In this document: positions 27,656 to 36,313 of the stretch, in pieces | Layout of the letters: each line of letters opens with the position of its first letter | Position numbering within the stretch: the stretch's first letter is position 1 | Notes under the pieces: generated by a model | The model's input: the letters and a program-made list of their open reading frames with translations, nothing else | Databases searched by the model: none | Told to the model about the DNA's origin: nothing | Assembly (NCBI RefSeq): GCF_026191115.1 | Contig: NZ_JAPHOT010000001.1 | Span: forward strand, 1,927,501 to 1,991,500 | Reading direction: 5' to 3' | Length of the DNA stretch: 64,000 nt | Source of the DNA: Legionella sp. PATHC035 | GTDB taxonomy: Bacteria; Pseudomonadota; Gammaproteobacteria; Legionellales; Legionellaceae | Position numbers and translations under genes: made by a program

Positions 27656-28627
27656 ATGAGTCTTCGCTTGTTATCCCTGGAAGAAGTAAAACAAAGTATC
27701 ACCATGAGTCAAGCAATTATGGCAATGGAAAATGCGTTTATTCAACTCGCAAAACAACAGGTTAAATTGCCATTAAGAACAGGGATGACGATTGAAGAAG
27801 AAGAGGCGCTGACTTTAACCATGCCAGCTTATTTGGCCCAAGATAAAGCTTTAGGTTTGAAAGTGGCCTCCATTTTTCCCAAAAATAGCGCACGCAATAA
27901 ACCCTCAATTACCGGTTTTATTATGTTGCTTGATGCCAGTACTGGTGAGCCTCAGGCATTAATGGATGCAGGGTACCTCACTGCATTGAGAACCGGAGCA
28001 GTTTCTGGATTAGCAACCCAATATTTTGCGGCAGAGCACGCAAGTCATGCAGCAATCATTGGATCAGGAGTGCAAGCAGAGACCCAGCTTCAGGCTGTAG
28101 CAACGGTACGTGATATAAAACAGGTCTCAGTCTGGTCAAGAAATATTAAAAGTGCAGAACAATTCGCAACAAAATTTGCAAACCAATACACGATTAATGT
28201 CTATGATCATCTATCCTCTGCGGTTAAAGACGCGGACATTATCTGCACTGCCACTGCCAGTACTGAACCCTTAATTCACTTGCAGGACCTACAACCTCAT
28301 GTACATATTAATGCCATCGGCTCCCACACCCCCAAGATGAGAGAAATCAGTGATAATGTGCTCAAACACAGCGTCGTGATCGTCGATCAATTAAGTGCGG
28401 TGATGGCGGAGGCAGGCGAAATTATCAGTGCAGTCCAACAAAATCAGATAAAGCAAGAGGATATTATTGAGATTGGTAATTGGTTAATGCTTAAACAACC
28501 GAATTACAAAAACCAAATCACGGTTTTCAAATCAGTAGGGCTTTCGATTCAGGACGTAAGTGTCGCCTCTGTTGTTTATCAAAATGCGGTCCATAAAAAC
28601 TTGGGCACTGCATTTGTGTTAAATTAA
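27656..28627 (+). CDS. Ornithine cyclodeaminase/mu-crystallin family protein
   Basis: A 323-aa NAD(P)-binding protein. AIIGSGVQAETQLQAV is the Rossmann motif and EALTLTMPAYLAQDKALGLK is the N-terminal substrate domain. The family converts ornithine to proline or reduces imines and ketimines, and the true substrate varies. The ATG at 27656 has GGAGG nine bases upstream, inside the end of the preceding epimerase gene, consistent with coupled translation. A perfect hairpin ends the operon. Confidence 0.88.
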   Translation: MSLRLLSLEEVKQSITMSQAIMAMENAFIQLAKQQVKLPLRTGMTIEEEEALTLTMPAYLAQDKALGLKVASIFPKNSARNKPSITGFIMLLDASTGEPQALMDAGYLTALRTGAVSGLATQYFAAEHASHAAIIGSGVQAETQLQAVATVRDIKQVSVWSRNIKSAEQFATKFANQYTINVYDHLSSAVKDADIICTATASTEPLIHLQDLQPHVHINAIGSHTPKMREISDNVLKHSVVIVDQLSAVMAEAGEIISAVQQNQIKQEDIIEIGNWLMLKQPNYKNQITVFKSVGLSIQDVSVASVVYQNAVHKNLGTAFVLN

Positions 28628-28645
28628 GCGGAATTGATATAGCCT

Positions 28646-28678
28646 GTACCCTGGGTTCGTAGCGCTAACCCAGGGTAC
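28646..28678. terminator. Perfect hairpin between convergent genes
   Basis: GTACCCTGGGTT (28646-28657) pairs perfectly with AACCCAGGGTAC (28667-28678). It separates the ornithine cyclodeaminase-like gene from psd on the other strand. The CCTGGGT core also resembles the dispersed repeat at 39059-39093. Confidence 0.65.
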
Positions 28679-28706
28679 GATTATACTCAGAATTTTTCCA
28701 TAGATG

Positions 28707-29591
28707 TTAGATAATTTCCCCTAACGCCTGACCAAAGCGTATGACACTTCCTGCTTTTAATTCTTTATTCCAATTCATTTGATTACCATTTGCAAACAGC
28801 AAAACCACTGTGGAACCTAATTTAAAATACCCCATTTCCGCCCCTTTAGCCATTTGCTTGCGCTTTTCGTGTTGGTATTCAAAATCAACACGGTTTTTGC
28901 TGCGTTTGATTTCCCCATGCCAACTGGTTCCTATCGCCCCAACTATAGTCGCTCCGACCATCACCATCACCATGGGGCCTATTTTAGTAGAAAAAAAGAC
29001 AGCCAATCGTTCATTACGAGCAAATAATCGGGGTACAACTCGAACCGTCGAGGGTTGGACTGAAAATAAAGCACCAGGCATATAACTCATGGAAATGAGC
29101 TCGGCATCAATAGGCATGTGGACACGATGATAATCTTTAGGTGATAAATACAAGGTAGCGAAACGTCCATTAATAAATTGCGCCGCCAGATCTTTAGGAC
29201 ACATTAAAAGATCTTCTACTGAATAATAATGCCCTTTTGCCTGTATGAGTTGACCTTGCTCTATAGATCCTATTTCACTAACACAGCCATCTACCGGCGA
29301 AATAATGTCCGCTTGGGCCAATGGCCTGCTTTCTGCTTTTAAATAACGAATAAAAAAATCATTAAAACAAGCGTACGCAGTAGGATCTTCGATTAAAGCT
29401 TCACTCATATTAACTTGGTATTTATTGATAAAGCGTTGAATGATGTAATTCTTTACCTTGTGATGTTTCACGTCCGCCAAGCATCCAGCTAAAGTCGTGA
29501 GCCCATGTTGAGGAATCAGATATTGAGGCAATGTTTTTAGTAAATCAAAGGACATATAAAGCTCTTGCAACGTTTTAGAAAAAAGGATCAT
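28707..29591 (-). CDS. psd: Phosphatidylserine decarboxylase proenzyme
   Basis: Psd makes phosphatidylethanolamine at the inner membrane. The self-cleavage site LGST is present in [14 protein letters not shown] near residue 260 of the long frame, where the serine becomes the pyruvoyl group. Other landmarks are [11 protein letters not shown] and [13 protein letters not shown] (histidine of the catalytic set). The ATG at 29555 would give an N-terminus ([20 protein letters not shown]) that aligns better with E. coli Psd, and either start is possible. PE made here is the substrate for the PmtA-like protein at 6.5 kb. Confidence 0.93.
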   Translation of the reverse strand: MILFSKTLQELYMSFDLLKTLPQYLIPQHGLTTLAGCLADVKHHKVKNYIIQRFINKYQVNMSEALIEDPTAYACFNDFFIRYLKAESRPLAQADIISPVDGCVSEIGSIEQGQLIQAKGHYYSVEDLLMCPKDLAAQFINGRFATLYLSPKDYHRVHMPIDAELISMSYMPGALFSVQPSTVRVVPRLFARNERLAVFFSTKIGPMVMVMVGATIVGAIGTSWHGEIKRSKNRVDFEYQHEKRKQMAKGAEMGYFKLGSTVVLLFANGNQMNWNKELKAGSVIRFGQALGEII

Positions 29592-29647
29592 AACCTATAC
29601 TGCTAATGCTCACAAACTTAGTTGCGAACATTAGAAGTACAACACGC

Positions 29648-32494
29648 TTAATAAGAACAACCTTCCGTGAGTTGCAGTTGGCGCTGGGTCGCAGTAATTG
29701 TTTCATAATGATTTTTCACATCACCCAGATAAAATTTTTTATGCTCATCCAAAGCAAATTGTGCGATTATTTGATATTTTGGATCTTGTAATAGCTCTGG
29801 AAACTTAGTTGTTTCTTTTTTAATCGTCTCGATGATTTTGGTAAACAAACAGTCGTTTAGTGCTGAGGAATCTTGCCCGTTCATAAAAATTAAGGCGAGC
29901 GCTTTTGAATGAGAATTTCCCTGTAAATAACCCTCTACTTCGGGTCTTCTGGATGCCCCCCAAATGCTTCCCCATGATGACCCTTCATATTTTTTTAATG
30001 ATGATTCGATTAAGCTTTTAAATGATCGTTCGGTTAGAGTATCTACCCATTCATACATGCCTTTAAACAACATCGAGATTCCGCGATCACTGTAAGGATG
30101 AGTAAAGCGTTTGTCTTTCTTGGCAAAATACACGACATCACGGGTAAAATCGACAATCCCTTTTTCAAAACTTTTATCTCTTATTGCTTGATCAATACTT
30201 GGTATGGGGTATTTTTCAAGCATAAACGGAGTGAGACCATTGATAAGCAAGGTATTCAATTCCCCATCTTGTTTTGTACCTGAACTTAAAATATACGCCA
30301 AACGTTGATCCCCACTCTCAGCAGAACTGGTCTTTAAATACCTTTTGACGGATTCTGTTCTTTTGCGAAAAGAAAAGGTTTCGATGTAAGGGGCATATTT
30401 TTTATCAACAATATCGGTTATATAACGCTCTAAATCTTCAGGCTTGATGGATTTAGCCCAAAGAAACAACGAATCATAATATTGATTTTTCACATCTTCA
30501 TGCGTAAAAGGCAAAATCTCTCTCTTCACCGCAAGTAATGCTTTTTCCATGAGTTCGTCTGTCTTTGTTAAATGCAACTGGAAATTGACCTGTTCAGCGA
30601 TCAATTTAAGACTCTCAGCGATATTATTAAATCCAGCGGCATGGGTTGTAGTATTTGCCAAGGCTTGGCAAATTTTTAAATTATGTGTTTTATACAGTAA
30701 GCCCAGCTTATCTGAAAACTCAAGGTTATCCTCTTCTGTGAGATCCTTACGTTCTTTTTCATAATAGGTTTCGATAACTGTTCGGAACTCATTAACAAAA
30801 GCAACCATAGATAATACGGCATCGCGTAATTTACTGTCTCTATCAACACTAATTTTTGCCGCGATTGTTTCAGCATCGAGTTGAGGGAGGTTTCCAAATA
30901 ACTCCCAGGCACTGGTTATCGTATCATCTGTAGCTTTTTTGCTATCCAGTTTGGAAATTTGTACATGCGGAGGATTTGTCGTTTCTTTAAGTAAGGAGTT
31001 GGTTAGTCGGTATGCACTGTGGATCAGCTCTTTGATTGTTGGAGCAAATGCATCGCGCCAAACCTGATGATAGCGTTTTTGTAACTCGTCAGGATCAAAT
31101 TTAAACTGCTCTTCCTTTGCATAGGTTGTCTCATTTTCTTTTTTGATCCACTCCGCAACGTTGCGGTAAAACGAAGGTTTTTGATAAAGCGCCAAATAAG
31201 TAGGAGGCAGCGGTAGCCCATAACCATTATCCAAGCATCCCATATAAAAGACGACCACTCGGTATAAGTTATCGTAATGCTCCTGATACAAAGCCATCAT
31301 AAAATCAACAAATGACTTTTTGTCCGTATCTGCATTACAAAATTGAGGAAATAACTCTTCATATTTTGCTCGTAAGCTGGGATCCGTTTCATCTAAGGAG
31401 GTGTAATTTAAAGGTAAATCACCAAAAAGCTCTGTTAAGCGTTTGCGTTGTAACTCCGGTTGAAAGGTCAATAAGGCTTTTAGCGCTGCAGCCAATTTCT
31501 GTTCTTGGGCAAGGGAGTTCTGAGCCAAACGGGCGAATTCGGTAGGGTCTGCATACGCTTTAGGTAGCTTTTTAAGCGCTTGTTCCTGGACCCCTGGGAC
31601 AATTACCGGAATGGTAACTTGTCCTGGATGTTGGTAGGGCGGCCAATGATAAGGCATGGATTCCTGAACATTAGGAAAAGCCTCATAATCACGCACCGTT
31701 AAAGTGACGTGCGTTTTCGGAACGCCAATCACCGCTCGTGGTACTTTCATGTAAATGGTGAACCAATAGAAAAACATATCGAAATCGATATCACCAGCTA
31801 AACTGAGGTTATGGGGATGAGAATCATCATCATCAAGAAACCATCGTCCCAGTAAAAGTTCCATGATGTTATGTTCAATCAGGGTTTTAACACTGGGGGC
31901 AACTTGTTCCTTCAACGTACTATTAACAGGAATGCCCTGGCTGGCAAAGTGAAACGGTTTAAAATCCTCAATACCAATAGAAAGCGTACCGATCAATTTG
32001 TCTTGAGTGTGGCCTCTCTTTGAGGTGATTTCTAAAATAGTGCTCTTTATCGCGCGCAGCTGTTCGCTTAACGGCTGTTCGGGATTATAATTGGGGATGT
32101 CCTTTACGGCTATTGTATCTTTTTTTATTAGGCCTTCAGGAGTCTTAACTAAATATTGGAATGCGTCTTTCTCAAATTTAATATAAAGGGTGTTGTCTTT
32201 AATCGTCTCATGGCGATCGGGCATTAATTCAAGGTCGTACTCCTCGAATACCAACCGCTCTTCCGCGGATCTTTTTCCTTGAAATGATCTTTTTAATGAT
32301 GAGGTTGCGACGCTTATTTTAGCTAATAATTCAGGATAGTGATTTTTAGGTTCTAATTTTTTAAAAAACGCTTTTTTGACCACTCCATCTTCTTCAAAGG
32401 TAACCTTAAAGGTTTGATGAGAGCTATCGGATATCGCTGTTTTTTCTGAATACGTGAGTTGACTATGCCTCAGTGCCTTTTTTGGAATTCCCAT
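29648..32494 (-). CDS. Large effector candidate with kinase-like catalytic motif
   Basis: A 948-aa protein with no overall family that I recognise. Its N-terminal 300 residues look like a divergent protein/lipid-kinase fold. A strand pair ends in VVKKAFFKKL (candidate nucleotide-binding lysine K45 or K46), followed by an acidic helix (SAEERLVFEEYD). LDDDDSHPHNLSL (D221-N229) resembles the D-x-H-x-x-N catalytic loop, and GDIDFDMFF (D237/D239) resembles the metal-binding DFG/DFD. Similar DxHxxN...DxD patterns occur in Legionella lipid and inositol kinases such as the LepB N-terminal domain. The remaining 650 residues are helical and unassigned. No membrane segment or signal peptide is seen. The kinase idea is inference. 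Confidence 0.5.
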   Translation of the reverse strand: MGIPKKALRHSQLTYSEKTAISDSSHQTFKVTFEEDGVVKKAFFKKLEPKNHYPELLAKISVATSSLKRSFQGKRSAEERLVFEEYDLELMPDRHETIKDNTLYIKFEKDAFQYLVKTPEGLIKKDTIAVKDIPNYNPEQPLSEQLRAIKSTILEITSKRGHTQDKLIGTLSIGIEDFKPFHFASQGIPVNSTLKEQVAPSVKTLIEHNIMELLLGRWFLDDDDSHPHNLSLAGDIDFDMFFYWFTIYMKVPRAVIGVPKTHVTLTVRDYEAFPNVQESMPYHWPPYQHPGQVTIPVIVPGVQEQALKKLPKAYADPTEFARLAQNSLAQEQKLAAALKALLTFQPELQRKRLTELFGDLPLNYTSLDETDPSLRAKYEELFPQFCNADTDKKSFVDFMMALYQEHYDNLYRVVVFYMGCLDNGYGLPLPPTYLALYQKPSFYRNVAEWIKKENETTYAKEEQFKFDPDELQKRYHQVWRDAFAPTIKELIHSAYRLTNSLLKETTNPPHVQISKLDSKKATDDTITSAWELFGNLPQLDAETIAAKISVDRDSKLRDAVLSMVAFVNEFRTVIETYYEKERKDLTEEDNLEFSDKLGLLYKTHNLKICQALANTTTHAAGFNNIAESLKLIAEQVNFQLHLTKTDELMEKALLAVKREILPFTHEDVKNQYYDSLFLWAKSIKPEDLERYITDIVDKKYAPYIETFSFRKRTESVKRYLKTSSAESGDQRLAYILSSGTKQDGELNTLLINGLTPFMLEKYPIPSIDQAIRDKSFEKGIVDFTRDVVYFAKKDKRFTHPYSDRGISMLFKGMYEWVDTLTERSFKSLIESSLKKYEGSSWGSIWGASRRPEVEGYLQGNSHSKALALIFMNGQDSSALNDCLFTKIIETIKKETTKFPELLQDPKYQIIAQFALDEHKKFYLGDVKNHYETITATQRQLQLTEGCSY

Positions 32495-32686
32495 ATTTTA
32501 ATCCATTAAATCACAGTCGTCCTTTTAGAATAGTTCATATTAGGCAGAAATAATCAATAAGTTCAAGAATAATTTTCAAGCAGATAACAAGGAAACTAAA
32601 CAGTAAAAAGCAAACACCAACCCTGTCAGCACTCTTTATGTCAGAAAGGTGTGTAAAAGAGAATTTCTCTTTTTTTTCATTGGGTA

Positions 32687-32715
32687 AGCCCAGGAGGGAG
32701 ATGAGTTCCTGGGCT
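32687..32715 (-). terminator. Hairpin after the 771-aa gene
   Basis: AGCCCAGGA pairs with TCCTGGGCT around an 11-base loop. It is placed 32 bases past the stop of the minus-strand 771-aa gene. No long T-run follows, so termination is only likely. Confidence 0.5.
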
Positions 32716-32747
32716 AAGGGTTGTAGCGTTTAAGGGCTACATTGGAT

Positions 32748-35063
32748 TTAACACATTGGAACACTTGATATGATTGACCAAATACTATTTTCGTCTGTTT
32801 TTTCTGGTTCTACAAGCTTTAGAACTTCCTTATCCAGTGCGCGTATTTCCTCTCCTGAGGTCGTTTGATTGAAAAACCAGAGGTTTCCAGTCATTTTATA
32901 TTTAACTGCGTTAGCACTAAAAGCGGTCAAGACCGTAATCACAAGGTTAGCAAGAACAATTAACGCATCAATTATCATTTTATAATTCCCCGGCTCCATT
33001 TGGGGATCAACGATATCAAGAATCTCTTTTTCAGCACCCCTTAATCGCTCACGCACCTCAATCTCGGGATCCATAAGCGCCTCGTAAGCCAAGGTATATA
33101 ACTTTCTTCGATACGCTTCTTGTGCTTTTTCCCAGTCTTTACGCATTTGTTGATACGTGTCAGAGCCTGCCAAACGCTCAGAAATTACTTTGCATTGCGC
33201 TTCCACGCGCAAAAGTACTTGTCGAAAACGCTTGGCTTCTTCATCCTCTTGTGCTGCGAACTCAACCATCACTTTGAGCATCTTTAATTTCTGCATTAAC
33301 GTAACGCACATAAATCGCTCGCGTAAATCTTCCGCTAAAGCCCTTTGCTGGGGGTCGGCCAGTTGCAGTATTTGATTCCCTTGCGTTTGGACTCCATGAA
33401 TCACACCGCTATAAAGAACTGTGATCAATGTCTTCTTATGCGCTTCATCCTTGATATTCACCAACTGCGGCAAAAACAGGCGTAAAGCCTGACCTCGAGC
33501 ATCTTTTTCTAATACCAACTGATATTCTTGAGGAGTACTATCACCTGATTTTTTTAATTGCAGCAATGCCATGTTTGCAGCGTGTAATTCTTGAGAAGTT
33601 AACTTATATAATTTCGATTCAAGATCAGCACATTCTTTTAGCTCGTCATTAAAATGATGCCTAATCGAATCCTGTAAATAAAGGTGAGGATTTGAAGCAC
33701 GTTGCTCGAGTCGCTCAATATCAATCGTTTTTGTTTGATCTAAAGCCACTAAACTCGAGGCCATTAGAGGACAGTCCTGCGCTTCATTAGCGATTCGCTG
33801 ATATCCATCCTTAGATAAAGCGCCTTTGACCCAAAAAATCAAACAAAGCATCTTACAGTCTTCATCACGGAAAGAATGAATAAGCGTTAATTCCTCAAGT
33901 TTTGTCGGATAATCAAAAAATTCTTTGGCCTCTATAGCCAGAGCTGGCTCCAGATCAATGAGTTTGTTTAAAGCCTGGTAATACTCTTCCTTTGCTAAAA
34001 TACGACGAATTTCTTCATCCGTATAGTTTTGTTCGAGTAAGAAAGGGAGTAACTTAATTTGCGTTTCATTCCACATGAATGCGCTGAATTTTTCTATCAG
34101 ATCAAAATTAGCGAGTAATTTCCGGTTTTCTTCAAGCAGTCCTTTTTCATAAAAAACGATAAGGGTTTTTATTAGGCTCTTATTAATGCGCTCATTATCA
34201 GTTAGTTGATGCGCCTGAATTTCCTTTAATTGAAGAGCCTGAATTTCCTTGCATAATGGACTGGATTCCGACAACAGATCTTTAAGTACGTCAGCAGACA
34301 AAGAAAGCTCGTCTTGTATTTTATAGTGCAGAATCTTGTCCAGGGCTGGATTATCTGCAAATAGTGCGGGTAAATTAAGCTCTGAAAAGGGTATGGGTCC
34401 ACCGCGCAGTGCTACGGTTTCTTGCTCTACTTGTAATTTTCGCATCAACAGCGCAATGCGTTGAAAACGTAAATTAATCGTGTTATCCCCATTAAGTGCA
34501 TTTTGTAATAAAAAATTTGGCAAAGCTGAACCAATTTGCAGTAATAGGGGTTCTAGAGAGGGCACTAAAGAAATGGTCAATCCAGAATGAGGGACTTTAA
34601 TCGACGGGGTTAAATCAAAACTTGATAAATAGAAAATTGCTCTATCTTTTGGAGCTGCGTGGCTATTTTTTTCCAGGGCCATTACCCATTGCTTGGGGTC
34701 ATCCTTGCGATACATTACCAAAAGCCCACAAGTCTCTCCAGCATCGTTAATGTAGGCAAAGTTCTGACGTACTAAATTCGCATGAGAGACCTCCGAAGAT
34801 TCCCCTACCTTTTTTAGCGGATCAGGCCCAAATAAAAATGCTAAATTACCTGCCGTCATATCTCCTTGTAAATAAAATTTTCCCAGAGCCTGGGTAGTCC
34901 AGATTTTAAAATGTCTTATTGCTTGCTGTAAGCTACCCAAAAAATGAACGGCAGGAACATCCCGCAAAATGGTTTTTGTGTCATTTTTTTGTTCTGCGAT
35001 GAGCGTATCCTGTCCAAATGCATGAAAAATTTGCTGTGCAGTTCCCTGTACCCAGTAAGGCAT
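32748..35063 (-). CDS. Large helical protein of unknown function, effector candidate
   Basis: A 771-aa protein with no recognised enzyme motif. The middle holds a small in-frame duplication (KEIQALQL then KEIQAHQL, near 34206-34255). The C-terminal third contains a charged coiled-coil-like part and one hydrophobic segment (about 695-715, IIDALIVLANLVITVLTAF). A region IYSGVIHGVQ-like, near residue 550, and LVLEKDARGQALRLFLPQL are strongly helical. It lies directly upstream of the 948-aa gene on the same strand, 250 bases apart. Its effector status rests on size, anchor and company only. Confidence 0.55.
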   Translation of the reverse strand: MPYWVQGTAQQIFHAFGQDTLIAEQKNDTKTILRDVPAVHFLGSLQQAIRHFKIWTTQALGKFYLQGDMTAGNLAFLFGPDPLKKVGESSEVSHANLVRQNFAYINDAGETCGLLVMYRKDDPKQWVMALEKNSHAAPKDRAIFYLSSFDLTPSIKVPHSGLTISLVPSLEPLLLQIGSALPNFLLQNALNGDNTINLRFQRIALLMRKLQVEQETVALRGGPIPFSELNLPALFADNPALDKILHYKIQDELSLSADVLKDLLSESSPLCKEIQALQLKEIQAHQLTDNERINKSLIKTLIVFYEKGLLEENRKLLANFDLIEKFSAFMWNETQIKLLPFLLEQNYTDEEIRRILAKEEYYQALNKLIDLEPALAIEAKEFFDYPTKLEELTLIHSFRDEDCKMLCLIFWVKGALSKDGYQRIANEAQDCPLMASSLVALDQTKTIDIERLEQRASNPHLYLQDSIRHHFNDELKECADLESKLYKLTSQELHAANMALLQLKKSGDSTPQEYQLVLEKDARGQALRLFLPQLVNIKDEAHKKTLITVLYSGVIHGVQTQGNQILQLADPQQRALAEDLRERFMCVTLMQKLKMLKVMVEFAAQEDEEAKRFRQVLLRVEAQCKVISERLAGSDTYQQMRKDWEKAQEAYRRKLYTLAYEALMDPEIEVRERLRGAEKEILDIVDPQMEPGNYKMIIDALIVLANLVITVLTAFSANAVKYKMTGNLWFFNQTTSGEEIRALDKEVLKLVEPEKTDENSIWSIISSVPMC

Positions 35064-35290
35064 AATTCATTTCTCAATATGACAAATTGAGAGTATTATA
35101 ACCAATAATTCAACTGATGGTGATGCTTTTTTGCAAAAATTGCATTATTAATACCGAAAATTCAGTTCGCAGCATTCCAGAGCAAGAAAAAGCAGATTAT
35201 TGCTCATCATAAAAATTTTTTGAGAAATTCTATGCACCGCCCTTTATAGGCATTGCGTAGGTAGAAAAGTGTTATTAGGCAAGAAAGAAT

Positions 35291-36169
35291 ATGAAATGCA
35301 ATATCATAGGCGCAGGTCGATTAGGTAAAAATTTAGCCTTGGCTTTATTTGAGGCTCAACTCATTAGCTCATTTTCGATTTGTAATCGCAGTTTAGACAG
35401 CGCGCAAAAAGTCTGCCAAGAGCTTGGTTGCGGACAAGCAATTGCTAACATAGAGCATTTACCTGCAGCGGAGATAACCTGGATCTGCTGTAATGATGAT
35501 GCCATGAGCCATGTTGTCGACACTCTGGTGCAACATCCTGTTTTAAAACCGCAGTCTATGGTTATTCATTGCAGCGGGGTTCAAAATTCTGCTTTACTGC
35601 AGCCCTTAAAGCAACAGGGGTGTTTGGTCGCCAGTTTTCATCCTCTTAAAGCATTTAAAAGCAATTACCTTGATGCGGCGGCGTTTCAGCATGTGGATTG
35701 TGTGCTCGAAGGCGATGCCGAAGTCTGTGACTGGTTAATACACGCGTTTACGCCGTTGGGCGCGAATCTTATCGCCATCGAACCTGACGCCAAAGTTGCC
35801 TATCATGCGGCAGCATGCATGGCCGCCAATTATTTAATTACCTTAGCAGCCTGTAGTGAGGAATTATTTCTGCACGCAGGAATTAATCCCCAGCAAAGCC
35901 GGCAGATGATGATCAACTTAATGCAAGGGAATTTAAATAACTTATTGCAAACCCCACACATTGCCGAATCACTCACCGGCCCCCTGGCAAGAGGCGATGT
36001 GCAAACCCTGGCCCTGCATTTGCAGGCTATAGAAAACCCTGAAATTAAGCGCTTGTATCAAAGCGCGGCATTGAGTACGTTACCGTTAACGCAATTATCC
36101 GCGGAAATAATAGAAAAAATTAAAGCGCTTTGTAGAGGGGATAAAGGGAATTTTTTACTAGAAAAATAA
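35291..36169 (+). CDS. Rossmann-like and DUF2520 domain oxidoreductase
   Basis: A 292-aa protein with an N-terminal NAD(P)-binding domain (MKCNIIGAGRLGKNLALAL) and the DUF2520 C-terminal helical domain (AYHAAACMAANYLITLA). The SFHPLKAF motif in the middle is also characteristic. It resembles pyrroline-5-carboxylate reductase and 3-hydroxyisobutyrate dehydrogenase in layout, but its substrate is unknown. It stands alone between two effector candidates, and a degenerate palindromic repeat follows it. Confidence 0.88.
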   Translation: MKCNIIGAGRLGKNLALALFEAQLISSFSICNRSLDSAQKVCQELGCGQAIANIEHLPAAEITWICCNDDAMSHVVDTLVQHPVLKPQSMVIHCSGVQNSALLQPLKQQGCLVASFHPLKAFKSNYLDAAAFQHVDCVLEGDAEVCDWLIHAFTPLGANLIAIEPDAKVAYHAAACMAANYLITLAACSEELFLHAGINPQQSRQMMINLMQGNLNNLLQTPHIAESLTGPLARGDVQTLALHLQAIENPEIKRLYQSAALSTLPLTQLSAEIIEKIKALCRGDKGNFLLEK

Positions 36170-36222
36170 ATGATTGAAGGTCCCGAATTACTGCTCCGTC
36201 TTCGCCCGGATTTATATTTAAT

Positions 36223-36287
36223 CCTAGCCTGGGTGAAGGCGAAAGCCATAACCCCGATTTCGCTGCGCAGCACTCAGGCTACAATTA
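36223..36287. repeat. Dispersed CCTGGGT repeat, degenerate copy
   Basis: Begins TAGCCTGGGTG and ends CTGCGCAGCACTCAGGCTACAAT. The ends match the compact element at 39059-39096, with about 30 extra bases in the loop. Confidence 0.6.
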
Positions 36288-36313
36288 CTAATCTTATTTG
36301 ATTCAATAGGTAA

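Noticed and set aside
32748..35063. QGDMTAGNLAF in the 771-aa protein resembles a kinase catalytic loop (D-x4-N).
   Set aside because: It lies at about residue 67-77, too close to the N-terminus to be preceded by a kinase N-lobe, and no metal-binding DFG-like motif follows at a proper distance.
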